Shown: one piece after another, positions 10,369 through 23,849 of the stretch
Layout: each line of letters opens with the position of its first letter
How positions within the stretch are numbered: the first letter of the stretch is position 1
Source of the DNA: Triops longicaudatus
Taxonomy: Eukaryota; Arthropoda; Branchiopoda; Notostraca; Triopsidae
NCBI GenBank assembly: GCA_022885665.1
Contig: JAGQDJ010000612.1
Coordinates: forward strand, 1 to 64,000
Direction of reading: 5' to 3'
Length of the DNA: 64,000 bases
Program-made: the position numbers and the translations under genes
The notes under the pieces: generated by a model
Databases searched by the model: none
Seen by the model: the letters and a program-made list of their open reading frames with translations, nothing else
Told to the model about the DNA's origin: nothing

Positions 10369-13300
10369 ATGTCTTCAGCCAGTTTAATGAACCAGTTTTT
10401 AACTGGACTTAAATCAAGAAGCGATGAGACCAGGGCTGAAGCAGCCAGAGAACTTTATCATTATGTAAGCTTCACAATTAAATTATTTTTATCCTTAAAA
10501 TCTTAATGTTCTTCTTAATGACCGGTTTGATGATAACAAACAGGTTACTTCAGAACTCAGAGAAATATCTATCGAAGATCTCAATACGTTTGTGGAAGAT
10601 TTCAATTCCCATATTGTCAAAATGGTCTCCAGCAGTGATGTCAACGAGAAAAAGGGTGGAATTCTCGCTATTGGTATGAGTATCATGTATTACTCTGTCT
10701 ATAAGAAACTGGTCGGCACGTGGTTTTACGCGCGCATGCGGACCACATTTATTAGATAGTTGTGATATTGCAGGGTACAATTAATATTAATAAACAATAT
10801 TGAAAATTTTTATTATAGCTGCGTTGATTCGCGTGGATGTGGGCAACACCAACACTCGAATCAGTAAATTCGCCAATTATTTGCGAAACCTGTTACCATC
10901 GCCTGATCCCGGCGTGATGGAATTGGCAGCACGGGCTGTAGGTCGTTTAACACAGCTTTCTGGGACATATACCGCTCAGTTTGTGGAATTTGAAGTGAAA
11001 CGAGCGTTTGAATGGCTCTCGGCTGAGCGTAACGAAGGCAAGCGTCAAGCGGCGGTGAATTTTTCTTTTCTAGTACTTAAATTTAAAATTTGTAACAACC
11101 ATAAACTCCTGGCAGGTACTGGTTTTGAAAGAGTTAGCCGTATCCATGCCAACTTTCTTCTTCCAGCAAATTCAAACGTTTTTCGACGTTATATTTTGCG
11201 CCGTACGTGATCCTAAAGCGGTTATTCGTGAAGGAGCAGTAGGAGCCATCCGGGTTGCGTTGGTCGTAGCGGCTCAGCGAGAAAGCAAAGAGACGGCTAC
11301 GCCTCTGTGGTACCGACAATGCTATGACGAAGCCATGTTTGGCTTGGAAGACTCGCTCAAAGAGCGCGACAAGCTTTTAACGAAAGAAGATCGAATCCAT
11401 GGATCCTTGTTGGTTCTTAACGAATTATTACGTTGTGGTAACGCAGAAGGCGAAGCTTTGCTGGAAGAACTGGATGAGTTGGCCAAGAAACACTGCCAGA
11501 CGACGCAGGTATGATTTTGTAAAGTTGCCCAATAAGTTCAGACACATGCCGTCATGTGCAGAAATTGATCACGTGTCAGACCTTAATGGACACACAAAAT
11601 GAGTCGTTTCCATGCGATTTACTTAATTGTGTTCCTTAGGAAATGTTTTCTCATTCAAGTTCAAGCCGTTTGGTGGTAACTACAGATTTACCCGCTCATT
11701 TGCGTCATCCTTCCGGTCTTTCACCTCACGCCCCTTTCTCCTTTTCCTCAACGTTACCCTTACCATTATCCTTAACTGCTCCTACGGAGTTCCCTGTCAT
11801 CGAGTCCGGCATTTGTCGTAAACTCTTGCAGACAAATTACGAAGCCGTTTGCGGAGCAATCCTCAGTCAACGTGGAGTACGGTCGCCTCATGTCCAGGCC
11901 ACCCTTTTGGCGCTTTTACCCCGCTTAGCAGCTTTCGATAAAGCACGTTTCTCTTCCAAGTAAAAGCAATTAAATTATATTACACTTACATTATATGTAA
12001 TTGAATTATATTTGTAAAGAAATATTAAGCTAAAGTTTTTTAATTGATACGGCTATCTTTAGTAGGCTATTTTTTCTATTTTATTTTGAAATCGGTTGAA
12101 CTAATTGTTAAAAAAAAATCGTGAAATACGAATGAAATTGATTTAGAGCCAATTAAAGAAACTTTATAAAAATTAGTGATAATTTAAATGTAGATTCAAA
12201 AAAAAATTAAGTAGAGAGTGTAGGTAGGTAGATTTTCCAGTATAGATTGACTGTCAAATTAACTCATACGTTCATTGTTTTGCTGACTCATTTATACATT
12301 CATTGATTTTAGGTATTTGAGCGTGTCGATGTCGCACTTGCTGTCGCTGATGCAACGTAAAGAGCGCGATAAAGCGTCCGTACTCGTTTGTATCGGTGTA
12401 GTGGGCGTGGCTGTGGGTAGTCCGATGGCCAAGTACGTTTCGAACGTGATGGACATCTTGAAAGCAGCGTTGCCTTCTAAGGATCCTTCTTCCAAAAAAC
12501 GACCCGCCCCCGTCGACCCGGCCATTTTCACCTGCTTGAGCATGCTTGCGCGAGCTGTGCCGAGTCATGCCCACTTGCGACAAGAAGTTCGTGAGCTTTT
12601 GGAGCCTATGTTGGGTGTAGGCTTAAGCCCCGCCCTCACAACGTGCCTACACCAACTGGCGCAATATATGCTGCCTCTCCAGCGCCACATAGCGGACGCG
12701 TTACTCAAAATGCTATCGTACGTTCTTATGCACGAACCACTTAGACACCCTGGAATGCCTAAACACTTGGCCCCGCCCCCTCCCGGGCCTGCCTTACTGG
12801 CTGCCTTGCAGCAACATGAAGGTCAAGAAGCTGCAGCCACTGTCTTAGCGTTGAGAACCTTGGGATCGTTCGATTTCTGCGGGCATCCTTTGTTACCTTT
12901 TATTCGCCACCTGGCGGATACGTTGTTAAACAGCGAAGTACGGGAAGTTAGGCTTGAAGCCGTGAGAACGTGCTCGCAATTGCTGCGGATTACGTTAGCA
13001 TCACAAGCTCACAGTAAAGAACCAGTGGGATTATCCAAAATTGTCGTAGACGTTTTGGGCAAACTTCTCGTTGTGGGCATTACAGATCCCGGTGCGCAAA
13101 CGTAGCTTTTTATATTTTTGATTTTTTTTTACAAAATTATTTTAAATAGTTTAAATCAACGTAAGTGATTAATGTGATTTTTTCCCTCTGTTTTTAGACG
13201 CCCAAATCCGGTATTGCGTTTTAACGCAGCTCGATCACCATTTCTACAGCTATTTGGCTTTAGCCGAAAACTTGGGTGCGCTTTCCGTGGCACTCAACGA

Positions 13301-15793
13301 TGAAGTGTTTGAAATTCGCGAGCTAGCCATTGTAACTCTCGGGAACTTGTCTAGCATGAATCCCGCCTACGTTTTACCCGCTTTACGAAAGACACTGATT
13401 CAGGTAATAAAAATATATATTGGAAAATTATCATTTGCATGTCTTATCAGTACTTACATTTTAATTTGCTTTATACATTACTTCCTTTGTCTTTTAATCT
13501 AATTAACATTTTAAGGCTGTTTCCACTGACATCTAAACACGCGTTGCCGGGCAAAGTAAAACAAACTTTGTCTATTCACAGTTGTTAACTGAGTTGGAGC
13601 ACAGCGGTATGGGCCGTAACAAGGAACAAAGCTCAAGAATGTTAGGTCGCTTGGTATGGTCAGCGCCACGTTTGATTCGCCCATACTTAGAACCGATTTT
13701 AAACGTTCTGGTACCGAAGCTCAAAGAACGTGATCCGCTACCGGGAGTGACTTTGTCCGTTTTGACCGCCATCGGGGACCTGGCCCAAGTTAGCGAAACT
13801 GAAATGCGGAACTGGTTGTCGGAATTACTGCCGTTGTTACTGGACTTGCTGGGCGATTCTTCCTTTCCTGCTCAACGTGAAGCGGCACTCTGGACTTTAG
13901 CGCAATTAGTTGAAGCTACTGGTTGCGTAGTTTCACCCTACTCGCAGTTTCCGGGTTTGCTCGATCTTTTGCTGAGTTTCTTGAAAACAGAGCAGTTGCC
14001 GTCGTTGAGAAGAGAAACGTTGCGCGTTTTGGGCCTATTAGGTGCCTTGGATCCTTACAAACACAAAATGTACCTGGGGCAAGTAGACTATCAAGGCGAT
14101 TCCAGCGCTGTCCTCTCAATGTCAGATCCTAAAGAAACAGAAAACACACACGGTAAACAAATTTATCTCGTGATTTGAGCGAAATTAATGCATTTTATGT
14201 ATTTTTGGCTCATCTCTGATTTTTTTTTCTATATTACAGAACTCAGTGCAAGTGAAATGCTAGTTAATCTGAATTACAGTACACTGGAAGAGTTTTACCC
14301 AGCAGTGGCTGTGGCGACGTTGATGAAAGTGATTCGTGATCCTACGCTAGCTCAACATCATAATAATGTAGTCCAGGTAATTCATCTTCCATTTTTATGA
14401 GGTCGTAAAAATTTATGCCTTTTCAACGCCAGCATAGCGTAAACTGAAATTTCGTCGTAAACCGAATACATTCATAAATTTTCTTGCATGATTTGCAGTA
14501 AGACAAGTCATTGCCATTTATATCATATATCATACATCATTTATATCAAATGTCATTGGTCATATTGCGGACAACGATACAATCATTAAAAAACATGATA
14601 CAATCTATTTAACTAAGTGAAAAAAACAAAACAAAGAATAATGAATAGAGTTCGCCAAAAGTTCGCCAGACAAATGACGTATTTTTAAATAATAGTAAAT
14701 CTTTTAGTTGCTGGTTTTTATTGGGTATTTTTTTCTACGTTTTTACGCAAATGTATTTGTCGCCCATTTTCTAGGCCGTCACCTTTATTTTCAAGTCCCT
14801 GGGCATTCGTTGCGTGCCGTATTTGGGGCAAGTGATGCCTTCGCTTTTGCAAGTCGTTCGCAGTGCAGATGTAGCATTCAGAGAATTTTTGCTCCAGCAG
14901 CTGGCTTTCCTGATTTCCATCGTAAAACACCACATCCGGCCTTACCTGCCGGAAATTTTCCGTCTTGTGAAAGAATTCTGGACCCTGCATTCACCTTTGC
15001 AAGCCACTTTAATTATCTTAATGGAACACATTGCTGTTGCATTAGGAGCCGAGTTCAAGTCCTATATTCCCTTGCTGGTGCCTCAAATTCTGCGAGTTCT
15101 AGCTCACGATACTTCGAAAGAACGTCAAGTCACCGCTCGGCTTCTTTCAACGCTTCAGAAAATTGGCGCGCATTTAGAAGATTACCTCCATCTGGTTTTA
15201 CCTCCCGTCGTTCGCCTGTTCGACGCCTCCGACGCACCCATTGCCGTACGCCGCGTTGCGTTGGAGACGGTTGAAGTATTGTCGGCGTCTTTGGACCTCA
15301 CCGATTACGCTTCCAGGCTCCTGCAACCGTTAGTACGGGCGCTGGATACGTGCCCGCCCTTACGGAGTACAGCCATGGAAACTTTGGCGTCCCTTGTCAC
15401 CCAAATGGGCCGTAAATACGAAATCTTTGTCCCTCTCGTTGCCAAAGTTATGGTCAGGCATAAAATCCAACACGCGCAGTACGAACTGCTCGTTGCGAAA
15501 ATACAGAAGGTAATATCTTAACCCTAAACGATGAACGACTGACTTAAGTATGAGTTTTACTGTTATTTTTTAGGGAATGGTCCCCGGAGAAGAGGAGTTA
15601 CGTCAACGTAAATTAAGCCAGAAAAACAAAGACACGTTTATTGTTGCAGACAGCGGAGCCACAAAAAGGGTAATTTCTTTTACGTTTTTTGTACAATCTA
15701 AGGCCGCTGTATACCCCTCTTGTCCTATGGGCGACTAACTTACTCTTTGTGGTCAATAAGACTATAGTACAGAATGTGGGTGGTATACGGTTG

Positions 15794-15833
<40 letters not shown>

Positions 15834-18800
15834 CGTGAACTCATTTCCTTCTTTAGTTGTCGGTTCGGGGCGGAGACTTGCAGCGTGCATGGACAGCAGC
15901 TAGACGCGTGTCGAAGGAAGATTGGCTAGAATGGTTACGGCGTTTGAGCGTCGAGTTTTTAAAAGAATCGCCATCCCCCGCGTTGCGTTCATGTTGGGCG
16001 CTAGCTCAAACCTACCCACAACTTGCAAAAGACTTGTTCAACGCGTCCTTTGTTTCCTGTTGGACCGAACTTTCGTCCAACTTGCAGAGTGAGCTGGTTA
16101 CAAACTTGGAGCAAGCGTTGCAAGTTCCGGATTTGCCAGAAATCACGCAAACCATCCTAAACTTGGCCGAGTTCATGGAGCATTGCGAGCAAGGACCTTT
16201 ACCTTTAAATGCACAATTACTCGGCGAAAGAGCGATGCGATCACGAGCGTACGCGAAAGCGTTGCATTACAAAGAAGCCGAATTCCATGCCGGACCACCT
16301 TCAGCTGCGGTGGTGGAATCGTTGATTTCTATCAACAACAAATTGCAGCAAAAAGAAGCTGCGGCCGGCTTGCTGCACTACGCCACTAAGCGGCACACTG
16401 GAGAAGCTATTCAGGTGCAGGAACGCTGGCATGAAAAGCTCCATGAATGGGAAAAAGCTTTGGAAGCTTACCGTAAGAAGCAAGAAACCGCACCAGAAGA
16501 TCAGGAAATCGCGATTGGGCAAATGCGTTGCTTAGAAGCGTTGGGCGAATGGGGCGAATTGCACCAAATTGCGCAAACGCAATGGCCCGTGGCTCCACCG
16601 GAAATGAAGGCCAAGTTCAGCCGCATGGCATGCGCTTCTGCGTGGGGGTTGTCGCATTGGGAAGCGTTGGACAACTATTTGCACTTTATACCCCGGGAAT
16701 CGCAAGATGGCGCGTTTTACCGAGCAGTGTCGGCTGTAAGGAAGGGAGAGTACGCTGAAGCACAGGCTTTGATCGACTCGGCACGTGATCTGGTGGACAG
16801 GGATATGACCGCTATGGCGTCTGAATCGTACCAGAGAGCGTATGGAGCGATGGTACATGTCCAAATGCTGGCAGAGTTGGAAGAAGTAATCCAGTTCCGC
16901 CTCACGCCCGATCGTCGCAAACAGATTCAGTCCATGTGGTGGGACCGCCTTCAAGTAAATAGCTGTTCCGTTATTTTTTAAAGTATTTGTTTAGCTGTTT
17001 CTGAATAATACTTATTTTTAGTGATTTCTAAATTAGCTTGCCATTTCACAAGTAGGATTTATTTTTAGTATTTCTAGACTTACAATATTCCCGCTCATTA
17101 TTTTTAATTCCATTTATTTGTATTATTCTTTTATTATTTTTAAAATTTACTTTTTAAAACAGTTTTTTAAAAAAGTTTTAAAACATGTGCGAATTAGCTG
17201 TTTTATGATTTTTACTCGTTAGTGATACATAGTGATTTGTGTAAATTTTCAACAAATCTATTGTGTCTTTGTATCTCTAGGGGTGTCAAAGGGTTGTTGA
17301 AGATTGGCAGCGTATATTGCAAGTACGTTCTCTGGTGCTAACGCCTCAGGAAGACACGCACACATGGCTGAAGTTTGCAGCTTTATGTAGAAAGTCTGGA
17401 AGATTGGTAATTAATTTTTTTTGCAATAATTGTGTTTGAAAGTTAATATTTCTGATGTCTTTTGTAGGTTTTGTCGAATAAGACATTAATTCAACTCCTG
17501 GGCAGTGATCCTGGCCAGCGAGCCGACCAGCCATTGCCTACTAATCAGCCTCACGTTACGTTTGCATACACGAAGCATATGTGGACAGCGGGCCAACGCG
17601 AGCAAGCATTCCGGCAGTTGCATCATTTTGTGCAAACATCGTTACAGCCCCATGTTTGTAAAGTGGTGAACAATGCAAACGGGGACCTCAGTCCGTTGCT
17701 CGCTCGTTGTTACCTGAAACTCGGCCAGTGGCAAGAATCCTTGCAAGGCTTGCAAGATACTTCCATACCGGCGGTACTGCAGTATTATGCAGCGGCAACG
17801 GAGCACGACCCAACGTGGTACAAAGCCTGGCACGCCTTCGCTTACATGAACTTCGAAGCCGTGCTGTATTATAAGCACCAAGCCAATCCGACTACACCCA
17901 CCAGCCCCACGGAATCCCTAGCCACCAATGCTGGCAACAGTTTATCGGCCCAACACGTGGCCATGTACGCAGTACCGGCCGTCCAAGGCTTCTTCCGATC
18001 CGTAGCGCTTGCGAAGGGATCTTCGCTTCAAGATACTCTTCGTCTCCTGACATTATGGTACGTAAACTGTGAAAAATATTTTGAAAAGATTTACCTTAAG
18101 AATTTTCATTTAAACCTTTCTTTTTTTAATGAAAGTTAACAGTTTGCGTATAGATATGTAGTTGTATTTGATTTAATCACTTTCTTGTCCTGCAGTTTCG
18201 AATACGGTGGATGGTCGGAAGTTTACGAAGCGTTAGTGAAAGGTGTTCGGACGGTGGACGTGGACACATGGCTGCAAGTTATTCCTCAGTTGATTGCACG
18301 TATCGACACGCCGCGACCTTTGGTTGCCCGTTTAATTCAGCAACTGTTGATGGACATTGGCAAAGCGCATCCTCAAGCTTTGATTTATCCTTTAACCGTG
18401 GCTTCGAAGTCCACATCGACAGCGCGGTACACCGCTGCCCAGCGCGTTCTAAAAGCTATGAACGAGCACAGCCCCGTTTTGGTCCAACAAGCGCTCATGG
18501 TATCAGAGGAGTTGATCCGGGTAGCCATCTTATGGCACGAGTTGTGGCACGAAGGCTTGGAAGAAGCATCTCGCATGTACTTCGGCGAGAAAAACGTAGC
18601 AGGAATGCTGGCTGTTTTAGAACCGTTGCACGCTATGATGGACCGTGGTCCTCAGACATTGAAAGAAACTTCTTTCAATCAGGTAATTAAATGGCTTTAA
18701 TAATTCGTAACTAAACAGAAATAAATGCAAAATAAATAAATAAAATTTTGTATAAATATGAAGCAGTATTGTAAAAAATCTTCAGTTTTTTCTAAAGATA

Positions 18801-19859
18801 TTTTTTAAATAATTCTTAAGAATACATATCAAAACGAAAAAATTAATGTAAATGTGTGCTAAATTGTCTATATTGTTTCCAGGCGTATGGACGAGATTTG
18901 GCCGAAGCGCATGAATGGTGCCTCAGATTTAGGGTTTCGGGTAACGTGCGGGACTTAAACCAAGCATGGGACCTTTATTACCACGTTTTCCGTCGCATTT
19001 CGCGACAGCTACCTCAGCTTACGAGCCTGGAATTGCAGTACGTGTCACCCAAGTTGTTAGCTTGCCGAGATTTGGAGCTAGCGGTGCCAGGATCGTACGT
19101 GCCTAACCAACCGATCGTAAAAATTGCCTTGATACAACCAGCTCTACAAGTTATAACGTCAAAACAACGACCCCGCAAGCTGTGCATCCAAGGTACGGAT
19201 GAATAGCTACTAATTACTTTGTTAATATTATTTTTGATATAACTAAAGTTGTCCCTTTTATCCTGTCAAACGACAGAAAATGGTCGAAAATAACGACTTT
19301 TTTTTGTTTTATAGGGAGCAATGGTAAAGAGTTCATGTTTTTGCTCAAAGGCCACGAAGATTTGCGCCAGGATGAGCGTGTGATGCAGCTCTTTAGCTTA
19401 GTGAACACCTTACTTATCCACGATCCAGATACCTTCCGTCGTAACCTGACCATTCAGCGTTATGCTGTTATTCCCTTGTCCACCAATAGCGGCTTAATTG
19501 GCTGGGTACCGCATTGCGATACTTTGCACGCTCTAATAAGGGATTACCGCGAGAAAAAGAAGATATTGCTCAACATCGAGCATCGTATCATGTTGCGAAT
19601 GGCCCCAGACTATGATCATTTAACCTTGATGCAGAAAGTTGAAGTGTTTGAACACGCTTTGGAGCATACGCAAGGAGACGATTTAGCAAAACTCCTTTGG
19701 CTCAAATCACCGTCTTCGGAAGTTTGGTTCGATAGGCGAACCAATTACGCCCGCTCTTTGGCCGTCATGTCCATGGTTGGATACGTCCTAGGCTTGGGTG
19801 ATAGGTAATGTTTGCAATAAGAGAATTATTTACAATAGAATTATCCATCAATTTTTTAA

Positions 19860-19895
<36 letters not shown>

Positions 19896-20818
19896 TGCTT
19901 TGTTTAGCTAATCCACTAGCATATTTAAGTTTGCTTACTGTGTTTAATCTCATATTTAATTACTTATTCTATTTTATTTTGTTTGTTAGTGAAGGAATTT
20001 GTAGTATTTGTGCAAAAAATTTTCATTTATTTATTCTAATATTATGTCTGTTCTAGGCATCCGTCTAACCTTATGTTGGACCGGTTGAGCGGCAAAATCC
20101 TGCACATTGACTTCGGTGACTGTTTTGAAGTGGCCATGACGCGCGAAAAATTCCCAGAAAAGATTCCATTCCGTTTAACGCGTATGCTCATCAACGCCAT
20201 GGAAGTAACAGGGATAGAAGGAACGTACCGTTCAACGTGCGAATCCGTGATGGGTGTGTTGCGTCACAACAAGGACAGTTTAATGGCCGTCTTGGAAGCT
20301 TTTGTCTACGATCCTTTGCTAAACTGGCGTTTGGTGGACACCAACACCGCCACCCATAAAATTATGCGACGCTCGGCGAGTAACCGTCACGAATCGGGGA
20401 CCAATTCCACCGCTGGTGGCACCGGCCCTGCTGACGGTGACAGCTTAGAACCGAGTGGCGCAGGAGCCTCCAGCTCTAATGTGGTTTCTTCCTCGCTCTT
20501 GAGCGGTAATGTGAAAAAAACGGATTTGAACGCTGGGGCAGACTTGTCAGACGGACCAGGCGGGCTAAACAAGCGTGCTTTGGCTATCGTATCCCGTGTC
20601 AGGGACAAATTAACCGGCCGAGATTGTGGCGTCGAATCTGAGCGTGGAGGAGGAGGAACGCCGGTTTCGGTACAACGACAAGTGGAATTGCTTATCGAGC
20701 AAGCCATTTCGCATGAAAACTTGTGCCAGTGTTATATAGGATGGTAATTTTCTTTTTTATTTATTAAACTGAGATAATGAGAATATGGTTTGTTCCTTCC
20801 AGGTGTCCGTTTTGGTGA
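10369..20818 (+). CDS. mTOR: Serine/threonine protein kinase mTOR (target of rapamycin)
   Basis: This is the catalytic subunit of TORC1 and TORC2, which couples nutrients and growth factors to translation, autophagy and growth. The 19 coding exons are 10369-10464, 10544-10673, 10819-11054, 11116-11508, 11640-11959, 12313-13091, 13198-13403, 13582-14152, 14240-14376, 14775-15509, 15574-15669, 15857-16954, 17281-17406, 17468-18057, 18196-18682, 18883-19192, 19315-19804, 20057-20743 and 20803-20818. They join in phase to 2500 residues, close to the roughly 2550 of vertebrate mTOR. HEAT repeats fill the first half; FAT spans about 1235-1930. The FRB domain (about 1943-2040) keeps the rapamycin-contact Ser in EEASRMYF (about 1963) and Trp in QAWDLYY (about 2029). 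The kinase catalytic loop GLGDRHPSN (about 2264-2272) spans an exon junction and is followed by HIDFGD. FATC ends CQCYIGWCPFW. Exon 5 and the stretch after the kinase domain carry low-complexity Ser/Pro and Ser/Gly inserts. Confidence 0.98.
15799..15826. repeat. Poly-T tract in mTOR intron 11
   Basis: A run of about 28 T followed by A residues, between exons 11 and 12 of mTOR. It is not the acceptor tract itself, which lies nearer 15856. Confidence 0.85.
19861..19895. repeat. TTA trinucleotide microsatellite in mTOR intron 17
   Basis: About 11-12 perfect TTA units lie 56 bp after the exon 17 donor. The repeat is intronic, probably length-polymorphic, and has no visible effect on splice sites. 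Confidence 0.95.
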
Positions 20819-21123
20819 TCGGGGAAACGGGTTCCGAGGCTTTTAAGTTTTTACACCGTGGAGAAGAAAGCTCGAGGGAGCGAGTGTGTAGAGGTTAATT
20901 AGTTATATTAGAACCTGTGTTCCTTCAGAATATAATTAATCTAGGCTAAGTCTAAGTGGGTTTTGTCTTGATCTTGAGCTTCAGTTGACACCGCTTGTGG
21001 CAATGTTGGCTTTCTTTATGTTTTTCTTTTGTAAGTTAAACAAAATGGAAACAAATATCGTGATTTTGAAACAAAGGAAGTTTTTTTTATGAAATATGTA
21101 CATTTGGTTACAGTAAAGCGAGA
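20819..21123. other. Convergent 3' region of mTOR and the JKAMP-like gene
   Basis: Only 305 bp separate the mTOR stop from the stop of the oppositely oriented JKAMP-like gene. No canonical AATAAA is obvious for either gene here, so the 3' UTRs may overlap or use variant signals. Confidence 0.6.
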
Positions 21124-22854
21124 TTAATCGAGAAAGAGTCGGTCCGGATCGGTAAATTTTACAGTGGCAACGTAAAACAACGAAGGGAATGGAACCAAAG
21201 CCAAAAAGGCAGCGTGCAGTACTGGCCGACTTAGTTGAGTAATGGCAATGATACCGTAAGCGTGTAACAGCCAGTGGCCAATGACCACAACTAGGTTACG
21301 GACGTTGGTAAACGTCGATCTTTTCAGTGCGTCCCACGTCTATTTAAAGAAAAAAGAAATTAATAAATTTCGAAATAGAAAAATGCGAATAAAATATTTT
21401 TGCTGCTGTGAATGATAATTAGTTTAGTGCAAGGCAGTAACGAGTCTAGATCAAACCGGATGAAAAAGAAAATACCTGATTTTTAGCATAATTTTTTATT
21501 TTCTAATTTTATTTATTATTCGGAGACATTTACCTGATCCGGCTGAGACGCAAAATGGAAGGCGCTGGACATTAGTGACGCGAGAAAGACGATGTATGGA
21601 TATGAGTAATCTATGAGGAAAAGTACACGGTAATTTGACCAACGTACGCAAAGTACATTTGCAGTAAAATTTGTAATACGAAGATTATTTCACTTAGACT
21701 GAATAGCTTAGTGCTTCTCAATAATTTTCGTCTATAACCCAAAATCATCGATCAGGAAGCCCCCGTTACTCAAATTTGATTAAAATCTTCACGAAAGAAC
21801 ATAAGATAAAAATCAAATCGAAAGCAAAGTATGGGCAAATGTGACTAAATTAACGGAACCCGGACTTCAGTGGCTGAATCTTCAGAAATTTCCTGAAGGA
21901 AATGCGTAAAGTTTTGCTAACGTAACCATTAAATACACAAGAGGTATATTGTGGGCTGACTTACAAATTAGTCCTCCGAAAACTGCATGCGCAAAGGCCA
22001 AGATGGGAAGGAAATACAACGCTGAATAAACTGCAGCTTTGCCTTTCTGGGGCATACACCATCTTACCACCCAAGGTCTAATAATTAGCAGAAATGCGAT
22101 TGCCCAGGCATAATAAACGAATACTATGCTATACCTGCACGATCGAAGAGAAAAAAAAATCATAATTTAGCCGTGTCTCTCAGACCGAACCGACATGCTT
22201 ACAATGGATAGACAGCTTCTTGCGTGCAATGCAAAGTTTCTTCATAGTTCGGATTCGGGTTGTAGAACATGGTATACCAGTCCGAGAGTTGTTTAACACG
22301 GCATGATCTCACTTCTAGAGAACCAACAGGCTCAGCCAAAAGAATGGTCAGAAATGCAGCTAAAGCGGATTCAATTACCGCAGAAATATGGGCCCCGATG
22401 ACTCTTGGAGTTAATCTTAGCAAGAAAATGGTATTATGAATTAAATACACAAGACATGAACAGCTGGTAAACGTACCTTCCCGGTCTGGCTGCTCTATCT
22501 ATAGCTATCCAGTGTAGGACCAAGCCAAACAAGACCATGAAACCCAAGTAGAGCCAATCGTAGAAGGTTAAAATATCTTGGCATGGCTCACAGACCTTTG
22601 CCAGTACTCTTGTACCACGAGGACATGCCCCGCAACCACTGAAATTAAAATTTCCTTCGAATAATAGGGTCCGTCCACAGTACAAGCCCGGGCACGGTAA
22701 CGGAAGATTGGACGGTCCTGTGAATATTTAAAATAAAAGCGTTATTACTTTAAATAACACAAACAGCTTGAGAATAATGTATAATATTATTTATTTATTA
22801 ATTTTACAAGCGAATTTCTAACCAACCCTTTTCGTATTTGTAGTTCAACGACAT
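21124..22854 (-). CDS. JKAMP: JKAMP-like (JNK1/MAPK8-associated membrane protein), ER multipass protein
   Basis: In vertebrates this family is an ER-resident multipass protein that recruits proteasomes and ubiquitin-pathway components in ER-associated degradation and also binds JNK1. The minus-strand exons are 22827-22854, 22477-22717, 22203-22415, 21965-22134, 21534-21610 and 21124-21339, giving 314 residues, the usual family length. Recognisable blocks are GLYCGRTLLF, a Cys-rich luminal segment CGACPRGTRVLAKVCEPC, FYDWLYLGFMVLFGLVLHW, the motif SDWYTMFYNPNPNYEETLHC, EAVYPLYSIVFVYYAWAIAF, and GHWLLHAYGIIAITQL near the end. Hydrophobic segments spaced through the chain fit about seven passes. 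A TGACGTAA ATF/CREB-like site at 22890-22897 lies about 35 bp upstream of the ATG, on the side shared with the next gene. Confidence 0.93.
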
Positions 22855-23849
22855 GACTCAATACTGTAAGCCGACTATTAGTAAACAGATGACGTAATAA
22901 CAAGCTTCCTCCGCCCACCAGACTGTAAACGAACAACCCACGTCCCGCCTTCAGTCATCAGCAAACGTCAACTCCACTGCGAAGTCTTGTTCCGTCTGTG
23001 GCGACGAGAGTATTGTCGAGCAACCGGCTTTTGTAAAATTTCGTGTCCCTGGTAAGTTGAACCCAAGTCTTGTCATTTATATCACTTTATTAAATATTAA
23101 ATTATTAGTAAAAATAAATCCGAGTTTGATCTTAGTGTGTTTGCATTGTATGTATATAGGAATATTTTATCATTCGTAACTGCGTCGCGAATTTTCTGCA
23201 CCGTCCTTGGAGAATTTCAAGTTCAAGGTGTGGCATTACGTGCCCTATCATTCGCAATCCTTCAGTATAAACTGTTTGAATCCATCTAGTTTCGTAGTTT
23301 TCTTAAAAAGAGAGGCCTATTAGCGTTAATCAATCCTAATTTATTCACCCGCATAGCATTCGTCTGACTTCCGCTGTTTTCATAATTAATCCCTTTTGCG
23401 CTTTATTTCAGAATTTAATTAATATCTGCTTCTCATGTTAGGCCGTAGATAATAACGAGCTGTTATGTGTGGTATGTCTTGCATTTTTACGCACAAGATT
23501 AATTAGTCAGTGCAATATGGTGTGTGGAACGGTGCCAAGAAACATTGTCATAATGAGTCATCACTTTTTGCATTATAGCACGTATTTTTACCAAAAAAGG
23601 TGTTTCGCATATGGCCTTTTCCATAAAAATCAGATGTAGACAAATGGTACAATTCAGCGTGTCTGTACCAGTTTTTATTCTCGACTGTGAATTTTTTTCC
23701 CCCTTTTTTGTTGACTATTACTAGCTTTCTATGTGCATCGCGTTTTTGAAGAATAAATGTCTAGGAAACAGAGAAGTTCTGTATGTATTCGTTGTTTGTG
23801 ACGTAGATAACATTTTTCTTTGCAGTCGGATTTCAACGGAGAATCGAAA
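22855..23849. promoter_or_regulatory. Bidirectional upstream region and 5' leader intron
   Basis: The JKAMP-like gene (minus) and the SCCPDH-like gene (plus) diverge here. A probable non-coding first exon of the SCCPDH-like gene ends at 23051 with CCCTG|GTAAGTTG. The matching acceptor TTTGCAG ends at 23825, 24 bp before the ATG, leaving a leader intron of about 774 bp. Within that intron no coding exon or repeat was seen. Confidence 0.55.

Noticed and set aside
14708..15274. 188-codon ORF in another frame of mTOR exon 10
   Set aside because: It overlaps the well-aligned HEAT-region coding exon in the wrong frame and has no homology.
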